Shown one piece after another: positions 1-39,789 of a DNA stretch of 64,000 nt; position 1 is the first letter of the stretch, and each line of letters begins with the position of its first letter. The position numbers and the translations under genes were made by a program. The notes under the pieces are model-generated. The model was given only the letters and a program-made list of their open reading frames with translations, made no database searches and was not told where the DNA came from. The stretch comes from Cristatella mucedo. Its lineage: Eukaryota > Bryozoa > Phylactolaemata > Cristatellidae. The stretch is taken from contig WPIO01000134.1 in assembly GCA_009760855.2 (NCBI GenBank), positions 1,062,539 through 1,126,538 on the forward strand, read 5' to 3'.

Positions 1-780
1 TAACATTGCTAAAATTAGGGCTTGTTTAGATAAGGATACCACGTCCAAGTTGGTCCATGCATTCGTGACATCTCGTCTCGACTTCTGCAACTCACTGCTT
101 ACTGGCCTACCAGCATGTGCGATCAGGCGATTGCAGCTGGTGCAAAACTCTGCAGCTAGGCTTGTCTGTCGTGAGCGTCGCAGTTGCCACATTACACCAC
201 TTCTCGCCGACCTGCACTGGTTACCAGTCAAGCAACGGATTGACTTCAAGGTTTTGTCGCTCACTTTTAGGTCTCTTCATTCTATGGCTCCAGCCTATCT
301 TTCAGATATACTACCCCATCAGGCAAAGCATCGTACCACTCGCTTTTCGGAATCCAACAGTCTAGAAATACCTCGTACAAACCTTAAATCCTTTGGAGAC
401 CGTGCATTTAGCTCGTATGCTCCCACAGCCTGGAACTCCCTCCCGACCTGCATCAGAACATCCCCTGACCTGACCACATTTAAAAGAAACTTAAAAACAT
501 ACCTATTTAGGACAGCATTTAGTGGGTCCTTGTGATTCGTCCTCGATGTGCTTATGCGTGCTGACACTGTTCATGCTGCCACTAACCACATTTGCATGCT
601 GACCCAGTGCATGTAACCCCTAACCATGTTATTCATTTTGTTTGTTTTTCAAGCATGATTTTACTTACTATTCTATTGCGTATCACTTTGCAGCAAATGT
701 AAAGCGCCTAGAGAGAGATTGAGTTCTCTGAGGGCGCTTTATCAAGTGCAATATTATCAAGTGCAATATTATTATATTAT
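1..780 (+). mobile_element. LINE family A, 3' end of a copy (RT C-terminal region plus 3' UTR)
   Basis: The frame at 50-535 encodes the region C-terminal to the reverse transcriptase of CR1/L2-like non-LTR elements, with the motifs SRLDFCNSLLTGLP, LVQNSAARLVCR, LHWLPVKQRIDFKVL and MAPAYLSDILP. It is nearly identical to the minus-strand copy at 18.4-19.0 kb. The 3' UTR follows and ends in a hairpin (701-740) and a tandem tail near 741-770 in which the 15-base unit ATCAAGTGCAATATT occurs twice. The 5' part lies outside the window. High identity to the second copy implies recent activity. Confidence 0.9.
701..740 (+). repeat. LINE A 3'-terminal stem-loop
   Basis: AAAGCGCC pairs with GGCGCTTT, and inside it AGAGA pairs with TCTCT. 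The same two-part hairpin recurs at the ends of other LINE A copies (for example 18210-18250, minus strand) and at the 3' end of SINE family 1. In CR1/L2-like elements such a 3' hairpin is the expected recognition signal of the reverse transcriptase; that role here is inferred. Confidence 0.75.
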
Positions 781-792
781 AATTATTATTAT

Positions 793-1445
793 AGCGCACT
801 CAAAGCCTAAGCGGCTTTCGGTACGCATTTGGTAGCCCACAGCATCGTCTCAAGCAACAAAGAGAAAGTGGAAAGTATAGCAGAGTCAGGAGAGCACTTG
901 AAGTAGCAAGTAGCATGGAAGTTGCAGCTCAGGACTGCTGAAAAGGATGAGCCATAGTCGGCAGCAGGAGGCTAGTTGTCGTTTCGTAAGAATTGTGGAA
1001 GCGAGTTCCACAGTCTAGGACCTGCAGAGCTAAAGCTTCTGTCGCCAACGGTCTTTAAGCAGAGGAATGGAACAGCTCATATATTGTCCACACAGGACCT
1101 GAGGGCGCGAACAGGCTGAAACTGATGCAGCAGTTCAGCAAGGTACGAAGGAGCCAGGCCGTGGCGGGCCTTGTGGGTCAGCGTAAGAACTTTGCTCTGT
1201 ATCCTTTGCTCAACCGGCAACCATCCTAGCTCTTTCAGCAAAGGAGACACGTGCTCAAACCTCTGGGATTTGAAGACTAGCCTTGCTGAAATATTCATAG
1301 CCATTTGCAGTGACCTAGTTTTTTTCTTTAGTAGCCCAGCCAAAAGGGAAATACAATAATCAAGCCGAGACAGAACTAAGTAGCTAGTTAAATTTTTTGC
1401 AAGCCACTGTGGAAGACTGCTCCTAATCTTAGATAGCGATCGGAT
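793..1445 (-). mobile_element. LINE family B fragment (3' end)
   Basis: Minus-strand translation of 1077-1343 gives AARLVFKSQRFEHVSPLLKELGWLPVEQRIQSKVLTLTHKARHGLAPSYLAELL-like text, the C-terminal region of a non-LTR retrotransposon polyprotein (the typical HVSPLLKELGWLPV and LAPSYLAELL blocks). The same family is represented on the plus strand at 51.7-52.6 kb. It is distinct from LINE A in sequence and in its 3' tail. The copy is truncated and no longer coding as a whole. Confidence 0.85.
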
Positions 1446-1461
1446 TGTATGCTACCTTGTA

Positions 1462-1465
<4 letters not shown>

Positions 1466-1497
<32 letters not shown>
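1466..1497. repeat. (TG)n microsatellite
   Basis: Uninterrupted TG dinucleotides followed by about 130 bases of TG-rich degenerate sequence, where LINE B stops. Confidence 0.95.
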
Positions 1498-1671
1498 TGA
1501 TTGTGTGCACGTGTACCCATGGTTGTGTTCGGGTACCTATGTATGCTGTGTGCAGCATATACCCCTGTGTAAGCATGTGTATGTGAGTGAGTGTGTGTGG
1601 ATGTACACCTGCGAATGCATTCCCGTGTGCACATGCACATGCCAGAATGAGATGAAAAAACAGAAAGGCTT

Positions 1672-1842
1672 GGCTCATAGCCCAGTAGTAAGGTACTTGT
1701 ACTTCACGACCTAGATCGTAGGCTCGAATCTAACAGGAGGTGCAGGTAATTCTTTAGTGCCTACTGCAAGTGGCATAACAGCAGCTAAGGCTTTTCTGCT
1801 GCTATACAAATGAAGCAATTGATTAAGATGATCTTTTTTGAT
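1672..1842 (+). mobile_element. SINE family 2 (tRNA-derived)
   Basis: A tRNA-like head (CAGTAGTAAGGT A-box region, then a GGCTCGAATC B-box-like motif) is followed by a body with a short hairpin (TTTAGTGCCTACTGCAAGTGG) and a CTGCTGCTATACAAATGA 3' part. The same order is found at 7.7, 22.9, 30.7, 47.8 and 57.5 kb. Confidence 0.75.
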
Positions 1843-1950
1843 GAGAAGGCATGTTCTTATCACGCAAAAATACTTCAGCCTATTATGGCAGCATACCGTA
1901 TGAGGTGTATAGCAATCATAATCAATCTGCTCTACCCGGCTCAACAATAC

Positions 1951-23890
<21,940 letters not shown>

Positions 23891-24000
23891 TCGCTGGCTT
23901 TTCTTTCCTGAAATCAACGTGAACGGGCGTGAATGGATTAGGCAAACAGAAAGAGCCGCAGGCAGCGTATCGAGCATTCGAACGCGTTGGCGATTGAAGA

Positions 24001-24125
24001 GTGTGGTTAAGGTGCTCTCCCCGACCAAGGTCTGGCTGAGGCTGTGTGCTCGAGCCCTCCGGCACATGTGAAGCGCCTGAATAGAGATCGAGTTCTCTTA
24101 GGGCGCTACGCACGAATGAATTATA
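24001..24125 (+). mobile_element. SINE family 1, 5' truncated, in HPS5 leader/promoter
   Basis: Begins at GGTTAAGGTGCTCTCCCCGA and keeps the B box region and GAATAGAGATCGAGTTCTCT tail. It lies 110 bases upstream of the HPS5 ATG and antisense to the gene. Confidence 0.88.
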
Positions 24126-24149
24126 CTATATTACTCGGCCATCGACCGT

Positions 24150-25600
24150 CGAGCAAACTGAGCATAGTCGGATAGCAGCCGGTGCTGATGCTCGATCTGA
24201 GGATGAGGAGCGAGTAGGGTAGAAGATTGGAGCCGATCGGATGCTTTGCCCAGCAATTGCAAGCCGACTGCAACTGCTAACCTCGAACCGCCCCACTGCA
24301 TAGGAGGCGCGACGGCAATGAGGTCCGGAGGTCCACTAGTCGCTAACGCCGGTCGTCAAATGATCTGCGTGGTGGCACCACCAGCCCGCAGAGTTGCAGC
24401 CGAAAAATTATTTCGGACTCCCGCCCGAAGCACGCCGGGCTCATTGACAACATTGACCAGTGCACGACTAACCGCATTTCGCATGCTGTTCGACACAGTC
24501 TCTGCGCCAGAGTCAATGACCAGACTGCGTGTGAGTCCGCAGCGGTGTGCGTCCCATGGCTACGGCAGCGAAGGCTGCGTCCCACGGCCGCGGGGCAACG
24601 ACAGGCACTTGAGTAAAAGGCAGCCACACAACCGCCGCGCTACCGCTCGTTTCAGCGAGCGGTAGCGTGAGGCGCCTCACTTTTAGCGCGAGAGGTTAAG
24701 ACGCTTCACGCCCTCCTCCAGCACACGACGCGGCGACATGAGGCATGTACGGCGGCGCGCCCGCTGGGGACGAAGTGGACTGAGCTGTGCGAAGCGAGAA
24801 GGCACTAGCTTCTGCAAGAGCGCCGTGCTCAACACGCCCGTACTCCACTATTCACTCCTCCTCCTTCTCCTCCTCGCGTCAGGGTGCAGCGGCGACGGCG
24901 TACTCGGCAGACGTCCCTCTGGTCGTCTGGTCAATTCACGCTCGCCAGTGTTGACGCCCGCGAGCTCAGAGCGACGCACGACTCGCAATACTGACCATCA
25001 AGACATTTATGGCTTATGCGAATTACGACCGTGTGCGACGCGCGAGCGCGGGGCGCGCGTACGTGGCCAGCGCCGAGTCCAGACGCCGCGCGCCGCCGCC
25101 GCTGCCGCCAAGCACGCTCGGAATATCCGGAAGTGGCATGTGACGGTCGGCCGGACGGAACCGCTGACCTCCGGCGGAAGCGGCTCCGCCCCCCGCATCT
25201 CTCGTCCTCGACCTCGGTGCTCTGCGCTCTGAGCGACCCGCGCCCGGTTTCAGGCGCGAAGCGGCGGCTGCGGTGCCTGACAGCGGCCGCTACGCGCGCT
25301 CTTCGAGTGTAAGCGTCGACTTTCAGGCTCACTTAACCCGGCTTCGCCATTTGCGGATTAGCGAGCTACGCTGCCCGCGTCCGCGGTCATCGCGCCTCAG
25401 CCTCCCCGGGCTTCTCGCTCGCAATATTTCGCTATGAGCTTTAGCTATTAGCCCGTTTACGGACCGAGTGGCGCAGCGAGTCTACGGAAATTGCAGCCGA
25501 GGCGCGTGTCGCCGCGATAATTCGCTGAGGAGCGGGCTGCCGCTCCGTCCACGGGCTCATTTCAGCGGAGTCGTTCGCGTGCCGCGGCGCCGCACGATGT
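24150..25600 (-). promoter_or_regulatory. GC-rich CpG region, likely HPS5 promoter
   Basis: CpG-dense sequence (for example 25040-25110 and 25180-25400) stands out from the mid-AT surroundings and lies immediately upstream of HPS5 exon 1. Long overlapping frames here on both strands reflect composition and contain no recognisable domain. A divergent plus-strand transcript is possible but not supported by any exon I can read. Confidence 0.55.
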
Positions 25601-25659
25601 GATTGCACTTCGAACGCACTTCGCTGTGACAGGTTAAAATATATTTGATCTTGGCCCAG

Positions 25660-25905
25660 TCACTTTCCAGTGATTTGCGATGCGTCATAATGGACTGCCG
25701 TGTTTGCCGCGGCCTTTGCCGTCGATTGCCATGCATTGCGCAAGATTGAACAGTCAGAGCTGGTTGAATGGATTTACAGTGTGCGTAGTTAGATGTTACG
25801 TGGAATGAGAATTGGAGCTGGTGCAGCAGATTTCTCGTCGATTTGCCTCGGATTGCGGTATTTGTCCCGGCCATTGCTGTCGATTGCCGTGCATTTTTGA
25901 CAATT
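25660..25905. repeat. GATTGC satellite, block 1
   Basis: Degenerate repeats built on TTGCCGTCGATTGCCATGCA, seen at about 25725-25745 and again at 25868-25893, with GGATTGCGGTATTTG between. The same motif set recurs at 27190-27830. Confidence 0.65.
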
Positions 25906-26627
25906 TGTAACGCCGAAGGCTCGGCGGATTAGGCTTAACCTACCGCTTACCTAGCGGCGTAACGTACCACCTGATGCCGTTCGGTGTGCGTCTACACGCA
26001 AAAAGCAGGCCGCCACGAAACGAGAGTTTCTGGTGCTGACCTACTCACCGTTACTAAAGGGGTCGTGAGTCCGCGGCGTAAATTGGAAAGCCAGACAAAC
26101 AAATTGGGAATTTTACTGAGCTTTATTCGCAAGCGCACAAAGTCGCTGCGCGCCTAGCTCAGTTTTATCTCCGCACTCCTCACACGCTCTCAAAAGCACA
26201 CGCACTCTTGCGGAGGGAATACGCCCCTCTCGCACTTGGGCTACCTAAGTCTATTGTGGGGAACGACCCGAATGGAACGAGGAGCCCGAACCGGAGCCTA
26301 GACCCTGACTGGAGAGCTAGGACTCCGCTTCCACTTTACGGCAGGAATAACCTCACACGTTACACCAAGCACTCTTGGCGAGACCACGCGCACGCCCAAA
26401 CACACAAAACACAGAAAAAACTCAAAATGCGAGCTCGAGCGCTATACGACCGTATTCGGTGGCGTCCACCGAATCCTCTTGGCGCTGTCCCGTCCTGTCC
26501 CGTCAATCGCCGGCGAACAGCCCGCCGTCCTCCCTCGTTTTCAGAGACACGAGTCCGGCAACTACCGGCAACGGCGTCGAGACGGAGCCGAAGACGAAGA
26601 AGAGGCTCCCAGCGAGCATCGCCCTAT
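25906..26627. other. Unclassified GC-rich insert, no gene
   Basis: A 162-codon plus frame (26208-26696) runs into the AT repeat and has no recognisable domain. The stretch splits the GATTGC satellite, so it may be part of an inserted element whose ends I cannot define. Confidence 0.4.
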
Positions 26628-26733
26628 CATTATATAACTATATATCTATATATATATAACTATATATCTATATATATATATATAACATATATATAGTTAT
26701 ATATATAACATATATATATATATATAACATATA

Positions 26734-26772
<39 letters not shown>

Positions 26773-26773
26773 C
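26628..26773. repeat. Compound (AT)n repeat
   Basis: ATATAT tracts punctuated by regularly spaced AACTATAT and AACATATAT variants, indicating a higher-order unit. Confidence 0.9.
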
Positions 26774-26782
26774 ACTATATAA

Positions 26783-27055
26783 AATTGGGGTTGACACTCC
26801 AGCCAGAATCAATCACCTCAGCGAGCTCCGCGTCCCCTTGCTCACCGCTCGAGAACGCAGATGCTCTTCACCCACTTCTTTTGTTCTCACGGAATCAGTC
26901 CAGAAAATCTAGGTTGGCTGGCGGCGACAGCGACCTTCGGCAAGCGTTGCCTTATTCTCAAATTGCTAGCCGGAACTTCAGGGTTGACAGGCCAGCCAAT
27001 ATCAATCATCTCATTGCCCTACTACGATGGCTGCGTCCACTTGCTCTAGGACAGA
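26783..27055. repeat. Imperfect direct repeat, about 190 bases apart
   Basis: TTGACACTCCAGCCAGAATC...TCACCTCA at 26790 resembles TTGACAGGCCAGCCAATATC...TCATCTCA at 26975, each followed by a GCGTCC-CTTGCTC block. A decayed duplication. Confidence 0.55.
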
Positions 27056-27189
27056 GGTGTTTCGTGCTGAGCAATTCTCATGCGCCCTAAAACTGAGTCA
27101 GGCCGGCGCTGTGCTACAAATTAATGTGCAAAATAGCTTGAAAGTCCTACGATTTCACTTTTAGCACACAGAAATGTGAAATGCGATGA

Positions 27190-27830
27190 CAATTGGCACT
27201 TCGTTCAGCAAATTTTTGGTCGACTTATCATGGATTGTAGTTGATTGCTGCTTCGAGCCGAGTCATTGCTGTAGATTGCCATGCATTGCCCGAGATTTTT
27301 TGTATGCGGTGGATTGAAGTGGATTGCGGAATTGGCCCGGGTTACTGCAGTCGATTGCAGCAAATTTCACGAGAACTGCCGTGCCAATGCAAGTGAAATT
27401 ATTTTTAAGTGCAGTTGTCGCAGAGTGTGCTGTCATATGCAATCAAAAAAGGAGCATTTCGAACAGGATTTCTTTCGTTGCTTGGTGGAATGCAGTGGAT
27501 TGTGGTATTGGCCTCGGCCATTGCAATGTTATTTAAGTGGACTTCGTGAGAACGCGTGAGCGGAATTTCGTGAAATATTTTGGGTCATTGTACTTGTAGC
27601 ATAGTTTGATATTCCAAACTTTTTTGGAGCTGTTCGCAACTGATATGCGGTGGATTTGACGGGAACTAGAATGGATTGCGGTGGATAAAGTTTGGTTGAC
27701 GGATAAAATTGAACGTGTACTACAATATTAGTGCAAAATTTGAGCTCGGAAACCCTGATGTCTGGTCTATGTTAGCCTAATTAGAGTGGATTGCGGTAAT
27801 TCTTCGAACCCCCGACCGAGCGCAGTTGCC
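27190..27830. repeat. GATTGC satellite, block 2
   Basis: Contains CATTGCTGTAGATTGCCATG (27262), GTGGATTGCGGAATTGGCCC (27316), TACTGCAGTCGATTGCAGCA (27343), GTGGATTGTGGTATTGGCCT (27494) and GTGGATTGCGG further on. Units are spaced irregularly at roughly 80-190 bases. Confidence 0.65.
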
Positions 27831-28860
27831 AGGCTCTCGAAACCAATGGGTGCACGGAGACTGTTGTCGGTCGAATCGATGCATCCTAGCTAGAGCCAAG
27901 TCTAGCGTACACCGGAGCACGGCAGTCTCGAAGGTGCACTATCGAAAAAAATGCTGACGTCGACCACCCGTCTTCCTTTCCCAATCGCTCTCAGGTCTCG
28001 CTGCTAGCCTTGAAATCCTCCTGGCGTATCTTCTCTCTAGCTTCTTTTTCCAGAAAAATCGACTAAAAAATTAGATTAAATAGATTGCACAAATAGATTG
28101 CAGGATGAAGCGCAGTAGCAAGATGGAGATAGGAGAGCCCATACAAATGGCATCGCCGTCGCTGGACTCTTCAACCACAGATCGTTGCACCATCGCGACG
28201 TCCTCATTCTAGACACTCAATTTCTGATCTCAAGGTGAAATTCCCTTCCCAGTCCATTAAGGATCCTAGCTCTCTTGACTTCATACGCATCCCTGTCCTT
28301 CTGAGATGCATAGATCGGCTGCTGCCGTGCATAATTGACATAGTAAATAGGTTCCTAGCCTCAGGTTCTCCCGTTACATCATTCGAGGAGGCTGTTGCTA
28401 GGCCACTCATTAAGAAGTCATAACTAGACCAATAAACTCACTTAGACCAGAAACTTCCACCCAGTCTTGCCATCGTTGTTCCTTTAAAACATTTCGATAC
28501 GAGTAATGCCAGAATCATTAAACTCTTACATGAAAACGCAAAAACTAGCAAGCAAGCTCCGGTCAGGTTGAGGAATAAATCAATTCAAAATTCACCGATT
28601 CAGCATGATGTGGGTGTATGATTGGTAAAGATGACCTAGGTAGAGCCTTGCTGACATTTCTGTTTGATCTCTCAGCCGCTTTTTACATCGTTGATCACCA
28701 GGTCCTATTAAGCACCCATCGTCTCTGCTGGGAATTAGTGGCACTACACTGCAATTGTTCAGTCCTATGTCAGTGGCATATTTCAGGGCATACATTTCAA
28801 TGGTCATCTTGTGAGCCTTTAAAGTATTGAGTGCCCCAGAAACTGTAAGCTGACTACGCC

Positions 28861-28900
28861 CTCTCTCTCTTTTTTTCTCTCTCTCTCTCTCTCACCCTTC

Positions 28901-28951
<51 letters not shown>

Positions 28952-29010
28952 TCTCTCCTTCCCTCCCTCCTTCTCTCCCTCCTCCTCTCTCTCCCTCCCT
29001 CTCCTCTCAA
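28861..29010. repeat. (CT)n tract inside LINE A
   Basis: Pyrimidine-only repeat of CTCTCT with CCCTCC interruptions, placed within the RT region of the LINE copy around it. Confidence 0.92.
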
Positions 29011-29603
29011 CGGTCTACGAGTTAGCTACACACACAAGCCGGGAATTCGCAAATGAATCGCCTGACCTGTATGGATCTATTTTGATGCATTTTTCATGTT
29101 TCTAACCAGTCACTACAGGTTAATCTGATCTACTGGATATACTTGTTTCTGGTCTCAAATTTCATTTGATTCCTCGTTGGCTTCTTAGCATTTTTTTTAT
29201 AAGTAACCGTGTAACGCTTCCTCTCATTGACCGACGGATGGCTTCTATTTAGCTCAACACCGCACTGGAGTTTGTTCTGGGTTCTTATTTTCATAATTTA
29301 TATTCTTCCTCTTGCCGTTTTAATCACCAAGCACAACATAGGATTCCCTGTTATGAAGACGACACACTGAGAGCTGTTTTTCTGTCTTGATCCGTCGGCG
29401 CCTGCATCTGAAACTCCCTGGCGCCATGTATTGCTGTCAGAGTGCTCGGATCCCTTGCCGCCTTCTCGCACCTCAAATTGCTAGCTTCTTCATTGCAGCA
29501 TGTATTGCTGACAACTGCACATGAATGGCAACTGTCTGTCTCAAAATGAAGAACGATAAAGTCAGCATAGTAATACTTACGGGAAAACCTAATGTCACAC
29601 AGG

Positions 29604-29656
29604 ACTGGACCCGGAAAGCCTAGCCATCACAGAGGGCTAGGCTTTCCGGGTCCAGT
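29604..29656. repeat. Perfect 22-bp inverted repeat with 9-base loop
   Basis: The left arm 29604-29625 (ACTGGACCCGGAAAGCCTAG...) is the exact reverse complement of 29635-29656. It sits inside the LINE A copy right after the GKPNVT codons, where other copies have no such palindrome. Confidence 0.9.
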
Positions 29657-30634
29657 GTCCGGGTTAGTCTCAGCGCTCAATCTGGGTGGGTGGCCTGATC
29701 CGAACTGACTGTCACCTAGACAACCACAAAACTGCTTCAAGTCAAACCTGCCTACTTCTACCTCTGCTGCATTGCAGTCACACATGATCAAATAAAGATA
29801 CCATAGCAATGCAATTTTGCGTCTTTGACACATCCCATTTAGACCTTCGTTACTCGCTGCTTGCAGGTTTTCCTGCATTTGCTCTAAGACAGTCGGTATT
29901 CAACTCTACAGCTATGCTTGAATACCGTGAATGTCGCAGCAGACACATTACACCACATATCACCGACAGCACTGGTATAAGGCAGCGTATCGACTTCAAG
30001 GTTTTGCTGTTCACTTTTAGGTTCCTTCATTCCCTTGGTCAGGCCTATCTACCTGAAATACTTCCTAATCAGGCCTTCCTCCCCCCCCCCGTACAAGCAG
30101 GTGCTGAGACTTGGGTCTTTTGGCTGTCCCCCTAACCAACCTCAAATCCTTTGGCAACCCCGCCCTCAGTTCTTATTCTCCTAAAGCCTAGAAATCACAA
30201 CCAATTTAAATTTCGCCGTGCAATGATTTGGTAGCGCTAAAAAATCCAAACGACCTACACAAGTTTTCCTCGCCGCATTTACTTTGTCCATGTGAAATTT
30301 CGTCTTTGCATGCTGGGATTTTACGTACTATCGCTAACCGGAAATACACGTGCTTCGCCAGCAGATACAAATGCCTTGAAAGAGAATTTGTTCTCTTAGG
30401 GGTTGTACAATTGTTAACTTGTTAGTACTCTTCCCTACAGCCATAGGGCTTTACTGCCTATAACGGCTAGCCGCTAAAACCTCTCAACCGATAAAAGCAC
30501 TGGTCATTTGACTCTTGGCTTCGCTTGCTCCCGAGTTTCTGCTTGTCCATCGGAATGATTTAGTTCTCTTACGGCCCTTTAAAAGTTACGTACTATGACT
30601 GTTACTATTATTGGTCGGCGCTACCTCTTTACTG

Positions 30635-30815
30635 CCCCGGGACTTAGCCTCAGGGTTAGCACATCACTAATCACCACCCTAGGTCGCTCGCTCGACTCCT
30701 ACGACAGGCAATCCTTTATTGCCTGCTGCAAGCATGAGGATCGCCGCCAAGTCTTTTCTGCCGATATGCAAATGAGATAATTGCCGTTGGATAAGCCGTC
30801 CTTTTCTTAGCTTCA
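30635..30815 (+). mobile_element. SINE family 2, diverged
   Basis: Retains CTCGACTCCTACGACAGGCA (B box region), TTTATTGCCTGCTGCAAGCA, and TTTTCTGCCGATATGCAAATGA, in the SINE 2 order. Confidence 0.7.
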
Positions 30816-32165
30816 TTAGCTTCTTAGCTTCATTGTTTATTAACCTTTGAGTGGTTAATTGCATCACGGCAGCAAAACTGCTTGCCGTTTAGTTATTGGT
30901 TATTTAGTATTGCCGTATTGAGCATCGGTTGTCGAGTATAGAATGCCGTTTAGCTATTGGTTATTATTTACTTAGTGGTGGGCACTACTCAGGATTTTGA
31001 CGGGGGCAGCTAAACCTTGGTCTTGAAGGAGGCTGCTAATCACGGGGAGGCTGGAGATGCGTGTCGGCAGCATGCAGCGGCCTGCACGTTTCTTCGGATT
31101 AATCCAAAGAACCGGCCTCCCCATGGTATGGGCATACGCATTGCGACCAAGGTCTGCGCGTCGGGCTTCCATCGCTGACAAGAGAGCGTGTTCGCTCTCT
31201 CGCACTTGCACAATGCAATCTGGTGGTTGCTCGATTTATCCTGGCAGCACTTACTGCGCTGCGTGCTTCGCTGCAATATTACATTGCTGAGCGAGGCCTT
31301 TGCTTTGACAGTGTAAGTAAGGAAAGCAGTCTGCCGAAGAAGCTTCCATTGCGAATCTGCTTGGCTACCTACTCAGGCTAGCTTCCGTAGCTGCATTTTG
31401 GGACTTTTCAAATACTGCGACGCATTGTTGATAGTCTGACTATTTGTCTGACGCGAAGAAAAGAACGGCGTGAAGTTGCAATGTCTTGAGAGAGCTGGCT
31501 ACAAAGGTTGAATACCGTTAGTTTTTACACAACAATTACCGAATATATCTCCCCGATGGGCATCGTCGTGAAATGTAAAGCACGAAGAGATCTTAATGTG
31601 AGGTCAGGTAAGTAATCATACATTAATCGTGGTTCACCGTCGCGCCTAATCGCCGGCTTTTTCTTGCAAGAGCAGCACGCCCACTTCCAACTGTTTTGGT
31701 GAGTCTGGTGGAGCGGCGACCGCTCTGGCCCGGTCTTTCTCCTGGCTTGCAACGAACGGGTGTTAGTCAGTCTGCTTTGTCCGGCTACTCGCGCAAGTCC
31801 GATGCATCTGCAGTTCCTCGTTGCTAGTAAATCTACCGGAGAGCAAAGAGGTAGGCTGAAATGTGCTGCAACTGCGACAACTCGACGAGACTCCGAGCGA
31901 GACCGATCGTAACCGCGTGGCGGTGGCGGCCAGCACTACGGCACAGCCGCATTGCGCAAGCTTCAGCTCCAAAGCAAAGCAAAACAATTACCGAAAATCC
32001 TGAGAAGCAGAGCAGCAGCTAGTCTCGGCGGCAGCAGTGACTGCGCCGCCCCGCGATATGCCACTCTTAGAAAGCAGCCGCCTGCAGCTGGCGACGACGA
32101 CGACGACGACCGTGGACCCTTCGGGAGCGGGGGGGGGGAGGGGGGCCAGGCTCGCCGAATGCCCC
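30816..32165. other. Spacer and probable 3' UTR of the F-box gene
   Basis: No coding region recognised. The last few hundred bases before 32166 would include the 3' UTR of the F-box gene; a G-run and (CGA)n tract occur at 32085-32145. I see no clear polyadenylation signal tied to it. Confidence 0.45.
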
Positions 32166-39035
<6,870 letters not shown>

Positions 39036-39789
39036 GTTATAAATGCTTCTTCAAAAATAAGCAAGCCTTCGATAATAATCTTCATTAAGAAGCGATAAAG
39101 TTTAATTTTCTTGATTGGTAGAGAGGAGGTTCCAAATTGAGTTGCCTTATCAACGAATAGCATTGCAATGACCGTCAGCCAACTATAAATCGACGTTTAT
39201 AAGAAAGATTTAAGCCGAGCAGTATAAACTGCAGTAGCATTTGCACGTACTAGCCTTGAGAGTATGGATCCAGGAACCTACAGGTACGTCGACTTCTGAA
39301 GCAAAAGTTAGAAATATCTAGTGCACATGTCACGGCTAGCCTGCACTCTGCTTAGAATTGAGCTGAGAATGCTATAAAGCCGATACCGTTAAAAATATCA
39401 GTGAGCAGTTTCCCGGACATTGCTCATAGCCGTACTGAAGAACTAAAGCGAAAGCCTGTGTTATCCCCGCGACGCGATTTCCCGTGAGTGGGCGCGATCG
39501 CTCGGCACTTCGGCACATTAAAACACCAGACACTGGTGCTTGGCTTTGGAACGTCAGGCCCAGAATTAAATTCTCGTTGCCGAGGCACGGCTGCCTGGTG
39601 AGACGGCTGTGAAATAAAGAAGCAATTAATTAATTTGCATATTACGATACTGGAACGTCCACTCAAGTATGAGGAGTAACACCAGCAAAAAAAGCTTTTA
39701 GGTTAAATACAGCAGAACGTCTACAATCAAGCCGAAGATAATTATCATTCGTTATCACGTGTAGGTCTGAGGCCCTTTCTTTGCGTTAT
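39036..39789. other. Upstream region of the F-box gene
   Basis: AT-richer than exon 1, with no CpG patch immediately upstream. It should contain the promoter, but I see no distinct TATA or initiator I would defend. Confidence 0.4.

Larger units (their letters stand above)
28200..30425 (+). mobile_element. LINE family A copy, decayed but nearly complete from the RT onward
   Basis: Reads IPVLLRCIDRLLPCIIDIVN at 28290, FLFDLSAAFYIVDHQVLL at 28660, then a (CT)n tract, the FIFFLLP/GFHFYADD-equivalent region near 29290-29380 with stops, MKNDKVSIVILTGKPNVT at 29555, and the C-terminal region to a 3' tail at about 30370-30410 (GAAAGAGAATTTGTTCTCTT). Many stops and frameshifts; it lies between HPS5 and the F-box gene. 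Confidence 0.82.

Noticed and set aside
1-1445. Further HPS5 exons at the left edge
   Set aside because: All coding-like text here is LINE A or LINE B protein.
24738-25332. 164-codon plus frame with a Leu-rich signal-like segment (YSLLLLLLLASGCSG)
   Set aside because: It lies in CpG-rich DNA where all frames are long; overlapping frames exist on both strands and no domain is visible.
24150-25600. rRNA gene
   Set aside because: High GC alone; no conserved rRNA motifs recognised.
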